Shown: in pieces, positions 26,148 to 34,301 of the stretch
How the letters are laid out: each line of letters starts with the position of its first letter
Position numbering within the stretch: position 1 is the stretch's first letter
Program-made: the position numbers and the translations under genes
The notes under the pieces: generated by a model
The model's input: the letters and a program-made list of their open reading frames with translations, nothing else
Database searches by the model: none
Told to the model about the DNA's origin: nothing
From: Sporosarcina luteola
GTDB taxonomy: Bacteria > Bacillota > Bacilli > Bacillales_A > Planococcaceae
Reading direction: 5' to 3'
NCBI RefSeq assembly: GCF_007991495.1
Contig: NZ_BJYL01000029.1
Coordinates: 1 to 64,000 of the forward strand
DNA: 64,000 nucleotides

Positions 26148-26519
26148 ATGTTGTACTATCATATTGTATGGTGTGTAAAACATAGGTATCCGATTCTCCA
26201 AGGACAAGTGGAAACGGATTTGAAAGAAATTCTTACTGACATTGCTTCTGATAATGAAATCGTCGTCTTGGAGCTGGAGACAGGAAAAGACCACGTTCAT
26301 ATGCTGATCAGCTGTAAGTCTCAGCACGTGATACCTTCCATTATGAAGGCTTTTAAAGGCTCCTCTGCCCGCAAGTTGTTTCTCAAACATCCGGAATTAA
26401 AGAACAAGCTATGGGGAGATCATATGTGGAATTCGAGTTATTTTGTATCGACAGTCAGTGACAACACTGAAGAACAAATTAAGCATTATATTCAAAACCA
26501 GCAGATTGATCATAGGTAA
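26148..26519 (+). CDS. tnpA: IS200/IS605 TnpA, Y1 (HUH) transposase, possibly N-terminally cut
   Basis: A 123-aa single-strand transposase. The HUH motif is in KDHVHMLI, and the catalytic Tyr is in the helix IKHYIQNQQ. It starts at ATG 26148 with LYYHIVWCVKHRYP. The same frame continues upstream as INIDKVN-stop-GRGYVYM, with TAA at 26127-26129 where CAA would give a normal TnpA N-terminus from GTG 26103. So either a nonsense change removed about 15 residues or translation restarts behind GGAAGAGG. Activity is uncertain. Confidence 0.85.
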   Translation: MLYYHIVWCVKHRYPILQGQVETDLKEILTDIASDNEIVVLELETGKDHVHMLISCKSQHVIPSIMKAFKGSSARKLFLKHPELKNKLWGDHMWNSSYFVSTVSDNTEEQIKHYIQNQQIDHR

Positions 26520-26530
26520 GGAGGGATCAC

Positions 26531-27628
26531 ATGCTGAAAGCCTATAAATACAGAATGTATCCGAACGCTGAACAAAAAGAGTTCTTCGCGAAGTCTTTCG
26601 GCTGTGTCCGCTTTATTTACAACAAAATGCTGGCTGACCGAATTGGGCTGTATGAAAGTTATAAGGATGACAAGGACAAGCTTAAACTGTATAAACCGAG
26701 AACCTATACTTCGTTCAAAAGAGAATTCGACTTCCTGAACGAAGTGGATAACCTCGCTTTAGCGAATGCCCAGTTGGATTTAAATGCCGCTTACAGGAAA
26801 TTCTTTAAGGAAGGCGCTGGCTTTCCGAAATTCAAGTCGAAGCACAAAAGTAAAAAAACGTACAAAACAAACAATCAAGGCGGCAATATCCGCGTAAAAG
26901 GCAATCAAGTCAAATTGCCCAAGATTGGTTTCGTAAAGATCAAATATCATCGACCATTCAACGGTCTGATCAAGTCGTGCACGGTCAGTCAGACGCCTTC
27001 CGGTAAATACTATATTTCCATTTTAGTAGAGGTGGAAGAGGCTGAACGGATTCCCGCTAAAAACAAAATAGGAATCGATTTAGGTTTGTCAAACTTCGCC
27101 ATTACAACGAATGATGACGGCAGGAGTGAAAAATACAGCAATCCGAAGTTTCACAGAAAGTCCGAGAAACAGTTGATCAAAGCGCAAAAAGCGCTCAGCA
27201 GAAAGAAAGCCGGAAGCAAAAACAGAGAGAAAGCCCGCTTAGTATTGGCCAAGAAGCATGAGAAGATTGCCAACCAGCGTAAAGACTTTCTTCATAAATT
27301 ATCTTACAGGATAACACACGAAAACCAAGTGATTGTTATCGAAACGTTAAAAACATCGAATCTATTAAAGAACCGCAAACTGTCCAAGTCAATTTCCGAC
27401 GTCAGCTGGCATGAATTCACCAGACAGCTGACGTATAAATCCGCCTGGCTTGGCCGCACGCTCATCCAGGCGGATCAATGGTTTGCTTCTACCCAAACAT
27501 GCAGTGTATGTGAACATAAAGGCGAGAAATTATCGTTGAACATCAGAGAATGGACCTGTACAAATTGCCAATCCACACATGACAGGGACATCAACGCCAG
27601 CCGAAATCTGCTCAAGCTGGCGAATTAA
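26531..27628 (+). CDS. tnpB: TnpB RNA-guided nuclease, catalytically complete
   Basis: A 365-aa TnpB of the IS605 group, related to Cas12. RuvC residues are all present: Asp183 (GIDLGLSNFA), Glu271 (VIETLKTSN) and Asp353 (HDRDINASRN). Four zinc-finger cysteines lie at 324/327 and 343/346 (CSVC, CTNC). The length is near full for the family. TnpB proteins cut DNA next to a short TAM using an omegaRNA made from the element's 3' end, which helps retain the IS. ATG 26531 has AAGGAGG upstream, 11 bases after tnpA. Confidence 0.95.
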   Translation: MLKAYKYRMYPNAEQKEFFAKSFGCVRFIYNKMLADRIGLYESYKDDKDKLKLYKPRTYTSFKREFDFLNEVDNLALANAQLDLNAAYRKFFKEGAGFPKFKSKHKSKKTYKTNNQGGNIRVKGNQVKLPKIGFVKIKYHRPFNGLIKSCTVSQTPSGKYYISILVEVEEAERIPAKNKIGIDLGLSNFAITTNDDGRSEKYSNPKFHRKSEKQLIKAQKALSRKKAGSKNREKARLVLAKKHEKIANQRKDFLHKLSYRITHENQVIVIETLKTSNLLKNRKLSKSISDVSWHEFTRQLTYKSAWLGRTLIQADQWFASTQTCSVCEHKGEKLSLNIREWTCTNCQSTHDRDINASRNLLKLAN

Positions 27629-27735
27629 TGACACACGGGGAGGGTTCACCCCTTTGAGCTTGGTCAATTTAGATGGCTGACAAAAGCATCTACTACCCAA
27701 GAAGCTCGTCACTTTAGTGATGGGAGGTTCACTAC
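27540..27735 (+). ncRNA. Predicted omegaRNA (reRNA) at the tnpB 3' end
   Basis: By analogy with known TnpB systems, the RNA should overlap the last part of tnpB and end at the right junction. The 3' segment has hairpin potential (GGGGAGGG-TTCA-CCCC at about 27638-27652, and the right-end hairpin). The guide would begin just after the element, near 27735. Position inferred, not seen directly. Confidence 0.5.
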
Positions 27736-27883
27736 TGTCTTGATAATAGTCTTCAACCATTTTATGTGGAATTTTAACTAAACAGATAAATGAGAGTTGA
27801 ATGTTAAGTGTGGGTAGTCTAATATCTTAGTAGAAAGGTGGGGGAGCTGTATGGTGATTCGTTATTTGGTGTGAACAAACTAA

Positions 27884-27932
27884 CTGAATTCCTTTCTATA
27901 TTTCAAAAACGAATATAAAAAAGGGAATTCAG
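27884..27932 (+). promoter_or_regulatory. Long hairpin abutting the SD of the first serine hydrolase gene
   Basis: CTGAATTCC-TTTCTATATTTC pairs with GAATATAAAAAAGGGAATTCAG around a short A-rich loop. Its right foot runs into the AGGAGG at 27931-27936. It could hide the ribosome site or stabilise the 5' end of the mRNA. The rest of 27736-27883 shows no recognised element. Confidence 0.5.
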
Positions 27933-27943
27933 GAGGAATAATA

Positions 27944-28966
27944 ATGAATACAGAAAATAAATTAATCCATTTAGAAAATGTGCAGAAGGATTTTCAATTT
28001 TCAGGCGCATTTTATGCTCAAAAAGGAAATGAAACCTTAAAGGGAAGTAATGGTTTCGCCAATCGATCAGAGAAAATTGTCAATCAAGTAAATACAAGAT
28101 TTGCGATTGCTTCCGGTTGTAAAATATTCACGTCGGTTGCTATTTGTTTGTTAGTTGAAGATGGAAAGATTTCTTTTGACACAAAATTAAAAGACTGTTT
28201 AGATATAGACTTTCCGAATTTTGACGAAGATATCACCATTCATCACTTACTAACACACACATCAGGAGCACCTGACTACTTTAATGAAGAAATAATGGAC
28301 GATTTCGAGATGCTTTGGAACTCACGTCCTATGTATCACATTCGGTCTCCAAAGGATTTCTTACCGATGTTTCAGAATGAAAAAATGCAAGATCGTCTTG
28401 GCAGTTCGTTTCAGTACAACAATACCGGTTATATATTGCTGGGACTAATTGTAGAACATGTGACTGAGTGTAGTTTTGCTGAATTTGTCGAGGAACATAT
28501 TTTCCGTAAAGTTGACATGAAGAATGCGGGATACTTCGAAATGGACCGTTTGCCAGAACGAACGGCACTTGGCCACATTGAGGATTCGGAAGGGACTTGG
28601 AAAACAAATATTTATTCCTTGCCCGCAAAAGGCGGACCAGACGGGGGAGCATTTGTCTCGGTCGAGGACATGGTTAGATTTTGGCAAGCATTAACGAACC
28701 ACCAACTGTTGTCTATGAAGATGACTGAAATGTTGTTCGTGCCTCGTGAGATAGTAGATGAAGAGGATAATATATATTATGGGTATTGCGGTTTTATGGA
28801 GTTAGATGACTCTAAAAAAGTAGTTAAGTATATTCAGATGGGTTATGATCCAGGTGTGAATTTCCGTTCAGTTTACTATCCGGAAGCCAAAAAGATAATC
28901 GTGGTCTGTTCCAATGAATCGAAAGGTGCTTATGAACTTCTGAAAGAGGTTGAAAGTATTCTATAA
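27944..28966 (+). CDS. Serine hydrolase of the beta-lactamase/PBP fold (class C-like)
   Basis: A 340-aa soluble protein of the Beta-lactamase (PF00144-type) family. The nucleophile motif SxxK is Ser57-Gly-Cys-Lys60 in FAIASGCKIF, and the second motif YxN is in SFQYNNTGY. The usual third HxG motif is not obvious; the equivalent area reads MGYDPGVNF. No signal peptide is seen, so it is probably cytoplasmic, an esterase or amidase rather than a resistance enzyme. ATG 27944 follows AGGAGG. It lies in the accessory region between the two mobile elements. Confidence 0.85.
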   Translation: MNTENKLIHLENVQKDFQFSGAFYAQKGNETLKGSNGFANRSEKIVNQVNTRFAIASGCKIFTSVAICLLVEDGKISFDTKLKDCLDIDFPNFDEDITIHHLLTHTSGAPDYFNEEIMDDFEMLWNSRPMYHIRSPKDFLPMFQNEKMQDRLGSSFQYNNTGYILLGLIVEHVTECSFAEFVEEHIFRKVDMKNAGYFEMDRLPERTALGHIEDSEGTWKTNIYSLPAKGGPDGGAFVSVEDMVRFWQALTNHQLLSMKMTEMLFVPREIVDEEDNIYYGYCGFMELDDSKKVVKYIQMGYDPGVNFRSVYYPEAKKIIVVCSNESKGAYELLKEVESIL

Positions 28967-28988
28967 TCGGGTGAAATGCCTTTCTGAA

Positions 28989-29020
28989 AGGTCAATGCGG
29001 TGCTGCCGCATTGACCTATA
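28989..29020 (+). terminator. Terminator-like hairpin after the first serine hydrolase gene
   Basis: Perfect 12-bp stem AGGTCAATGCGG / CCGCATTGACCT with a 5-base loop, followed by ATATTTCT. Confidence 0.65.
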
Positions 29021-29217
29021 TTTCTATGTGAAATAAACGGTGTGTGGAGTGTGAACTGATGCAAGCACTACGTGTAAACGAGCACATTATCTCAGATGCC
29101 TATTTCCACATACCTCCGGCATGACAGCTGGACTAATGTGCTCATCCAGTCACATTCCATCAGATTTTGAAAAAGCTTTTCCACACAACTCCAGCTAACT
29201 TACGAAAAGTAAAACCC

Positions 29218-29475
29218 CTAAAAAGGGGTCCCGACTTTCATATGATGTTGCTTGTTAATCCTTATCTTATACACTTCCTGGGGATGCAGCGTAAAAACCA
29301 CTTCATAATTCAATGTGACAAACCACTCCCAGTCCTTTTCTAAAAAGGCTCTAAAATATCTATTTTGCACACGCAACTCAAATGTATCGCCTTGTACGAT
29401 GTAATAGGCCTCCTGACCAATCCATGCCCTCCATTCCTGCTCACTTTGGTCGAAGACCAGGATTCCACGACTCAT
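29218..29475 (-). CDS. DUF5348-like accessory protein of the mobile element
   Basis: An 85-aa protein (MSRGILVFDQSEQEWRAWIG, YYIVQGDTFELRVQN, RAFLEKDWEWFVTL) that looks like the small DUF5348 beta-rich family. The family role is unknown. ATG 29475 overlaps the ATPase stop as ATGA and has GGTGG upstream; the frame extends to 29592 only in the shadow of the ATPase gene. The position suggests an accessory to transposition or a passenger of the element. Confidence 0.7.
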   Translation of the reverse strand: MSRGILVFDQSEQEWRAWIGQEAYYIVQGDTFELRVQNRYFRAFLEKDWEWFVTLNYEVVFTLHPQEVYKIRINKQHHMKVGTPF

Positions 29476-30275
29476 GAAAGTCCACCTGCTTCGATAGCGA
29501 GTCGGACGACCTCTTCGTCGATGTGCTCCTTTTTTAACTGAAAACCGTATAATAGGCTGTTGATTGTCAGGTTGTTGATGACACGTGGCCAACCTTGCGA
29601 TCGGGATGCAATGGCCTCAATGGCTGTGTCAGTAAAAATCGGCATCTTTGCACCGGCCACCTTCAGATGGTGTTCAATGTATGCGGTCACTTCTTCCCTT
29701 GATAAAGGCTGGAATTCATAATTTACGATCAGCCGTTGCGAAAGCGGCCGGTGATGGTTCAACTTCAAACGCGTTTTCAGATGAGGTAAACCCGAAAGGA
29801 TAAGGACGAACGGATTCGTTGAATCCATCTTGAAATTAAAAAGAAGTGCAATGTCTTGCAGGAAAGCGTCCTTCGCCATATGCATTTCATCCAAGATGAA
29901 AATAGGTGTCAGTTTCCGTTCCTCAGCCATCCGTTCAATCCCTTGCTGAATTTGACGGAACAGGTCCCCCTTGCGGAATTTCGGCTCTTCACCTAAGCCG
30001 TAGGCAAGCCCCCTGTAAAAGTCCATTACCCCTCCTGTGGAAAGTGGAAAGTAGACGACATGGTATAAGGAAGTATTCAACGATTCCTTGAATGAGCGCA
30101 ACGCAAAGGTTTTACCAGCCCCCGCTTCACCGACAAGCAGCCCAATGCCTCTTGTTTTCTGTAAATAGGACAACGCTTGCTGAACCCCCTCGTAATCCGT
30201 TGACGGGAAGGCCTCTGACGGGCGGAGGTCTTTGGAGAAGGGTGTACGTGCCAGGGAATAATACGCTTTATACAT
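29472..30275 (-). CDS. AAA ATPase, ExeA/TniB-like transposition protein
   Basis: A 267-aa AAA+ ATPase: Walker A LLVGEAGAGKTFALR, Walker B PIFILDEMHMA, sensor region LILSGLPHL and arginine-finger area RPLSQRLIVNYEF. It resembles ExeA/GspA-type ATPases that partner DDE transposases (TniB, TnsC-like target selectors). ATG 30275 is chosen because GGAGG lies 9 bases upstream. It overlaps the transposase stop by 8 bases. Confidence 0.88.
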   Translation of the reverse strand: MYKAYYSLARTPFSKDLRPSEAFPSTDYEGVQQALSYLQKTRGIGLLVGEAGAGKTFALRSFKESLNTSLYHVVYFPLSTGGVMDFYRGLAYGLGEEPKFRKGDLFRQIQQGIERMAEERKLTPIFILDEMHMAKDAFLQDIALLFNFKMDSTNPFVLILSGLPHLKTRLKLNHHRPLSQRLIVNYEFQPLSREEVTAYIEHHLKVAGAKMPIFTDTAIEAIASRSQGWPRVINNLTINSLLYGFQLKKEHIDEEVVRLAIEAGGLS

Positions 30276-31527
30276 GATCAATTCCCTCCTCTTCCTGGTG
30301 GTTCGCCTTTATGAAAGGGGAACGCACCCTTTTCGCATGCGCATTGTCCTTCATCGAAACGAGTTTGGCTTCCGCGACCTTCCGGTCCTCCTCAAAGATA
30401 TAGACGCCATTTTCATCCAGACGCACATCAATGGAGGTACCGATGAAACGCGAAGGGACCTCATATAATTGCTTATTCAAAGTAATGGTTCCGTCAGCCT
30501 TCACTTTACGGTGCTCTCGTTTTAAGAAAATGGTGTCCAGGATCGAGGAGTCTTCTAGGAAAGTCAACTGATCCAGTTGTTCGTGATATACCTCAAGCGG
30601 GGTTCTGCCTTCCAAAGAAGCGTGCACCCTTCGGTGGTAATCCTCCTCCAGCCAGTGCCAAAAGCGTTCATTCAACTCTTCAAGAGAGTCGGTAGGATCT
30701 GCTTGTAATAATGGATAGAATCGAGTTTGCACGGTCTTGAAGAAGCGTTCAATTTTCCCTTTACTCTGAGGATCGTAAGGGGCAGTATGAGCCAGCGTAA
30801 TGCCTAGTTGGGCACAGGCATATTGAAGTGTTTCTGATCGATAGATTTTTCCATTGTCCGCATAGATGATGGTCGGCTTGCCCCTCCGAAGAAGAGCTTC
30901 CTTTGTCGTCACTCTTAATCCATCGAACTTTTCCGACGGAAAGAATTGCGCATAGGGGACAAGACGTGAACAGTCATCGATATAGGCGATAAGAAAGGTC
31001 TTTTTCTTCTTCCCTCCAATAGGCACGTAAGGGCCGTGGGACAGGTCCGCCTGCCATAGGACATTAACTTTCTCATGGGCGAATCGTTTCCTTTCGGGAA
31101 TGGCTATAATTTGCCTGCCGGCCAGGTTGTGTTTTTTGAGTAACCGGTTTATAGTGGAGTAAGATATTTGTGTTTCTTTGATTTCTCCACTCTTGATCAG
31201 TTGCTCGTAAAAGACGCTGACAGGCATGTGGAGAACTTTTTTTCGTTCTTCCAGAATATGATCCTGATCTTCCGGCGAAAGCCTTCTGGAACTTCCACGA
31301 TCCCCGCGCCTTTTCGGCTTCAGTGCTTCGAAACCATTGCGACGGTAATTCAGTTGCCACTCTTTCACCGTCTTTGCAGCGATTTTACGTTCTCCATAAT
31401 GGGGAATGGAATGCACCTTTCCCGCCAAACCATCTAGATAATCCTTCGGATCAACTTGCCCATTCAACAGGGGCGCAATCAGGCCATGACGAAACAAGGC
31501 CACTTGTTCACGTTCTTTTTCAGTCAT
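30268..31527 (-). CDS. DDE transposase with rve integrase core
   Basis: A 419-aa transposase. An N-terminal helix-turn-helix region (about 1-130: KTVKEWQLNYRRNGFEAL, ISYSTINRLLKKHNL) precedes an rve/RNase H-like core with the catalytic acids in LWQADLSHGPY, IIYADNGKIYRS and DPQSKGKIERFFKT. A C-terminal beta-barrel-like Mu-type segment follows (from about 340). It is similar in plan to IS481 or TniA/TnsB proteins. ATG 31527 follows GGGAGG; the frame to 31569 lacks a site. It appears intact. Confidence 0.92.
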   Translation of the reverse strand: MTEKEREQVALFRHGLIAPLLNGQVDPKDYLDGLAGKVHSIPHYGERKIAAKTVKEWQLNYRRNGFEALKPKRRGDRGSSRRLSPEDQDHILEERKKVLHMPVSVFYEQLIKSGEIKETQISYSTINRLLKKHNLAGRQIIAIPERKRFAHEKVNVLWQADLSHGPYVPIGGKKKKTFLIAYIDDCSRLVPYAQFFPSEKFDGLRVTTKEALLRRGKPTIIYADNGKIYRSETLQYACAQLGITLAHTAPYDPQSKGKIERFFKTVQTRFYPLLQADPTDSLEELNERFWHWLEEDYHRRVHASLEGRTPLEVYHEQLDQLTFLEDSSILDTIFLKREHRKVKADGTITLNKQLYEVPSRFIGTSIDVRLDENGVYIFEEDRKVAEAKLVSMKDNAHAKRVRSPFIKANHQEEEGIDHV

Positions 31528-31660
31528 GGAATCTTCCTCCCTTTGATAGAAGGACGACCGGTCATCCATGACTCTTATTCTACATTTCTCACCATTTTCT
31601 GACGATGGAAAAGTTATGTGGGATGATAAAAATTTTTAAAAACATCAAAACATGGTAAGA

Positions 31661-32194
31661 TTAATGTGCCATAAAGTATTTATCTAAATGACCCCAGCTC
31701 CTTCTTAGGAAGGTTGATTCGCCAAAATCAAGGATCATTTTTAAATATTTTGTGGCCTCTTTTTTTAGATCTCCAGAAATTCCGCTCACTTTTCCTATGC
31801 TGTTAAAAAAGGTATGTATCCAATTGATCCGTTTAATGAAGCGAGAGACGTGGAACATTAATAGCTGCCGGCTTCCATTCGATTTCCTCTTTTGTTGAAG
31901 ATATTTTCGTACGCGCGCCAACATCGTATGAATGGTATGTTGAAAGTATGGGATCAGAAAGTCCGGAAGGACTGAGATAGTAACCTTGCAGTTCAGACAC
32001 CGCATGCGGCGAATCGGAATTTTCACCTCCATCTCTTCAGTGATTCCATATCTCCAATAAAAACCGTTAAGATGAATATTCCCTGACCCCACGCATTTAC
32101 AGCTTGGGCACCATTCAAATTCAGGGAAATCATTTTCCGTACCCCGCGCCTCGTATTCCCTTAAATTCACACCGAAATCGTGACTGATGATCAT
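31661..32194 (-). CDS. Zinc-ribbon protein associated with transposases (DUF6431-like)
   Basis: A 177-aa protein with a zinc ribbon: CPSCKCVGSG, then the strand NGFYWRY, PIRRMRCLNCKVTISVLP and a helical tail. I associate this layout with DUF6431 proteins found next to transposase genes, from memory. By analogy it could recognise DNA ends or targets, but no such role is shown. ATG 32194 follows GGGAGGAG. An 11-bp inverted repeat (TCCCTTTCAAT 32206 / ATTGAAAGGGA 32235) spans its ribosome site. Confidence 0.6.
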   Translation of the reverse strand: MIISHDFGVNLREYEARGTENDFPEFEWCPSCKCVGSGNIHLNGFYWRYGITEEMEVKIPIRRMRCLNCKVTISVLPDFLIPYFQHTIHTMLARVRKYLQQKRKSNGSRQLLMFHVSRFIKRINWIHTFFNSIGKVSGISGDLKKEATKYLKMILDFGESTFLRRSWGHLDKYFMAH

Positions 32195-32361
32195 AAAAAT
32201 ACTCCTCCCTTTCAATATGCCAATAATTTAGCACATTGAAAGGGAAGAGTATAGATTCACTGCCGGGAGAGTTTGACAAAAACAAACGGTTATTAGAAGA
32301 TTTAATGTGACTCATTACACTACGAACCAAACTAGAAGAATATATCAATGATTATCTAAAG

Positions 32362-33576
32362 ATGTGGGACTTTTTTGGTGTTATCCAAGTGATCAAAAAA
32401 GGGGAAGCGCTTTTTGAAAATGCATACGGCTATGCAAGTATCGAATTTGGGATAAAAAATAATATGAGCTCGCGCTTTTCTATTGCATCAATATCAAAAC
32501 AGTTTACTGCCTTTGCGATTATGCTCCTTTACGATAAGAAAATGCTGGATATCGATAAACCTGCAAACTTATACCTCCCTGCTGACATGAAGATTGACGA
32601 ATCGATCACAGTACATCATTTATTATCACATACGTCTGGTTTAAATAATTTCACGAACTTTGAAGATGATTTCTTTGCTGGTGACAACAGGATGAATTAT
32701 TCCAGAGACTATTTTTTTCAGAAGTATATTAATAAAAAGCCTACAAAGCCGGCAGGAACGATATTTGATTACAATAACTCGAATTATAATCTGCTAGCGT
32801 GGATCATTGAAAATGTTTCTGGGGAAACATATGATGATTTTCTAAGAAACCATATTTTCCTGCCTTTACATATGATGAACAGCGAAGTTGATGATGGCTG
32901 CAAACCGATTAAAAATAGATCATGTAATTACGTAAAGGATCTTGATGAAATGATCAAAAGCCCGTATTTTAATGAAAAATTTAGTATTGGGGCAGGCGCT
33001 ATCGTTTCTAACTGCGAGGATTTGTACAAATGGTATACCTGTTTGCGCGATCGGAAGCTACTTTCTGAGAAAGGGTATACTAGATTTTTTAACGTGAACC
33101 AAAATAATTACTGCTACGGACTTGAGCACCAACAGGTTTACGGCACAGATAAGTATTCCCATGGTGGAGATCATCTTGGAATCAGTACGTATATGCAAAG
33201 TTTTTTCGATGAAGATATTTGTATCATCATTTTATCCAATAATGAGGCCATAAATCAGTACAGACTGGGTAATGCAATTTCAGATATACTCCATCATATT
33301 GAAGTAGCTGCTCCTACTAAACACCAAGAGGTTTCAATGAATGAAAGTCAGCTTCAACAATATTGTGGAACATACTTGAAAGATAAAATAGAAATAGAAT
33401 TCATTAATAACAAATTATACTTTACGAGATTCTCCAGCAATCTTCATATTGAAATCTACCCAGTAGGTGAAGGGAAATTTGTCCGAAGATATTTTGATCA
33501 AATTAACCCTTACAGTATTGTGGAGAACGAAAAAGGCGAAATGACGTTTTGGGGATTTATAAAGGACCCTTTATAA
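32362..33576 (+). CDS. Beta-lactamase-fold serine hydrolase with lost 5' end
   Basis: A 404-aa open frame of the same superfamily as the gene at 27944. SxxK is Ser43-Ile-Ser-Lys46 (SIASISKQFTA), then DYNNSNYN, then HxG in YSHGGDHLG, so all three motifs are intact. A C-terminal DUF-like beta domain (about 320-404) follows. The first ATG (32362) has no ribosome site. In-frame sequence upstream (LRTKLEEYINDYLK) reads like native protein back to a TGA at about 32299, with no start codon. The original start has probably been removed by the neighbouring mobile element. It may be a pseudogene. Confidence 0.7.
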   Translation: MWDFFGVIQVIKKGEALFENAYGYASIEFGIKNNMSSRFSIASISKQFTAFAIMLLYDKKMLDIDKPANLYLPADMKIDESITVHHLLSHTSGLNNFTNFEDDFFAGDNRMNYSRDYFFQKYINKKPTKPAGTIFDYNNSNYNLLAWIIENVSGETYDDFLRNHIFLPLHMMNSEVDDGCKPIKNRSCNYVKDLDEMIKSPYFNEKFSIGAGAIVSNCEDLYKWYTCLRDRKLLSEKGYTRFFNVNQNNYCYGLEHQQVYGTDKYSHGGDHLGISTYMQSFFDEDICIIILSNNEAINQYRLGNAISDILHHIEVAAPTKHQEVSMNESQLQQYCGTYLKDKIEIEFINNKLYFTRFSSNLHIEIYPVGEGKFVRRYFDQINPYSIVENEKGEMTFWGFIKDPL

Positions 33577-33614
33577 GAACTTGAAAGCCAGTGACGATTA
33601 CAGGAGGAATTTAT

Positions 33615-34127
33615 TTGAAAGTCAGACTGACCGAGTACGATGAAAATTGGGTTCAACTGTTCAATGAGGAAGCCCAATTATGGCAAAGTATATTCGGAGA
33701 TGAAATTATTACATTTGAACATTTCGGAAGTACCGCTGTTCCGGGTATGAAGGCAAAGCCTGTCATTGATATGATGTGTCTCGTGAAAGACATCAATAAA
33801 ATTGATACGTTTAATGAATATATGCATTCACTTGGCTATGACGTTGCTGGTGATTGGGGAATTGAAGGTCGGCGGTTATTTCGTAAGGGCGGGGAAAACA
33901 GAACCCATCACATTCATGTTTATGAACAGGATAATCGGCATATCCAAAGACACTTGGCACTACGAGATTATTTGAGAACTCATCCCGACGAAGTTGAACG
34001 TTATACATATTTGAAAGAAGAATTAGCTCAAAAATATGATGACACGGCTTTTTACAGCAAAGCAAAAAAGCCTTTTGTAAATGAATTGGAACAGCGAGCG
34101 TTGAATTGGTTTGAAAACCAAGAATGA
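33615..34127 (+). CDS. GrpB family protein (nucleotidyltransferase-like)
   Basis: A 170-aa member of the GrpB/UPF0157 family: VQLFNEEAQLW, FEHFGSTAVPGMKAKPVIDMMC and HHIHVYEQD are its hallmarks. The fold is related to nucleotidyltransferases, GSTAVPG being the active-site-like loop; the reaction is not known. Start TTG 33615 sits 7 bases behind AGGAGG, while the longer frame to 33591 has no site. It lies in the accessory region, 38 bases after the hydrolase gene. Confidence 0.9.
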   Translation: MKVRLTEYDENWVQLFNEEAQLWQSIFGDEIITFEHFGSTAVPGMKAKPVIDMMCLVKDINKIDTFNEYMHSLGYDVAGDWGIEGRRLFRKGGENRTHHIHVYEQDNRHIQRHLALRDYLRTHPDEVERYTYLKEELAQKYDDTAFYSKAKKPFVNELEQRALNWFENQE

Positions 34128-34150
34128 TAATAAAGACTGGAGGAATTCCG

Positions 34151-34255
34151 GTGGAGCTTTGGGATATATACGATAAGAACAGAAATATAACTGGAAAGAC
34201 GCATGAGAGAGGAACCCCCCTTTCAGATAGTATTTTCATTCTTTCTCTTGGATAG
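34151..34255 (+). pseudogene. Remnant of a Nudix hydrolase gene
   Basis: GTG 34151 behind CTGGAGG opens VELWDIYDKNRNITGKTHERG, then TPLSD, which is the usual N-terminus of isopentenyl-diphosphate-isomerase-like Nudix proteins. It breaks into SIFILSLG and a stop. No Nudix box follows before the GNAT gene at 34302. A deletion has removed the rest of the gene. Confidence 0.6.
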
Positions 34256-34301
34256 TATAAGAGTTTTTTTTTGAAAATATTCAGCGACAGGAAGGTGTAC
34301 T

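Larger units (their letters stand above)
26015..27735 (+). mobile_element. IS200/IS605-family insertion sequence (tnpA plus tnpB)
   Basis: Both genes are on the plus strand. Subterminal hairpins replace terminal inverted repeats: left CTCGTGACT / AGTCATGAG (about 26027-26046), right CTCGTCACT / AGTGATGGGAG (about 27704-27725). The ends are approximate. TnpA-catalysed insertion leaves no target duplication, so the exact junction needs an empty site for comparison. Confidence 0.85.
29181..32278 (-). mobile_element. DDE-transposase/AAA-ATPase mobile element
   Basis: Minus-strand genes: zinc-ribbon protein, DDE transposase, AAA ATPase, DUF5348-like protein. The last three overlap by 4-8 bases and form one operon. 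The ends are not certain. CCACACAACT at 29181 and its 9/10 inverted match AGTTATGTGG at 31612-31621 could be termini. Alternatively the element may extend past the zinc-ribbon gene to about 32278 (rightmost TTTGACA). The transposase-ATPase pairing is like Tn7/Tn5053-type elements, but no TniQ or resolvase is present. Confidence 0.6.
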
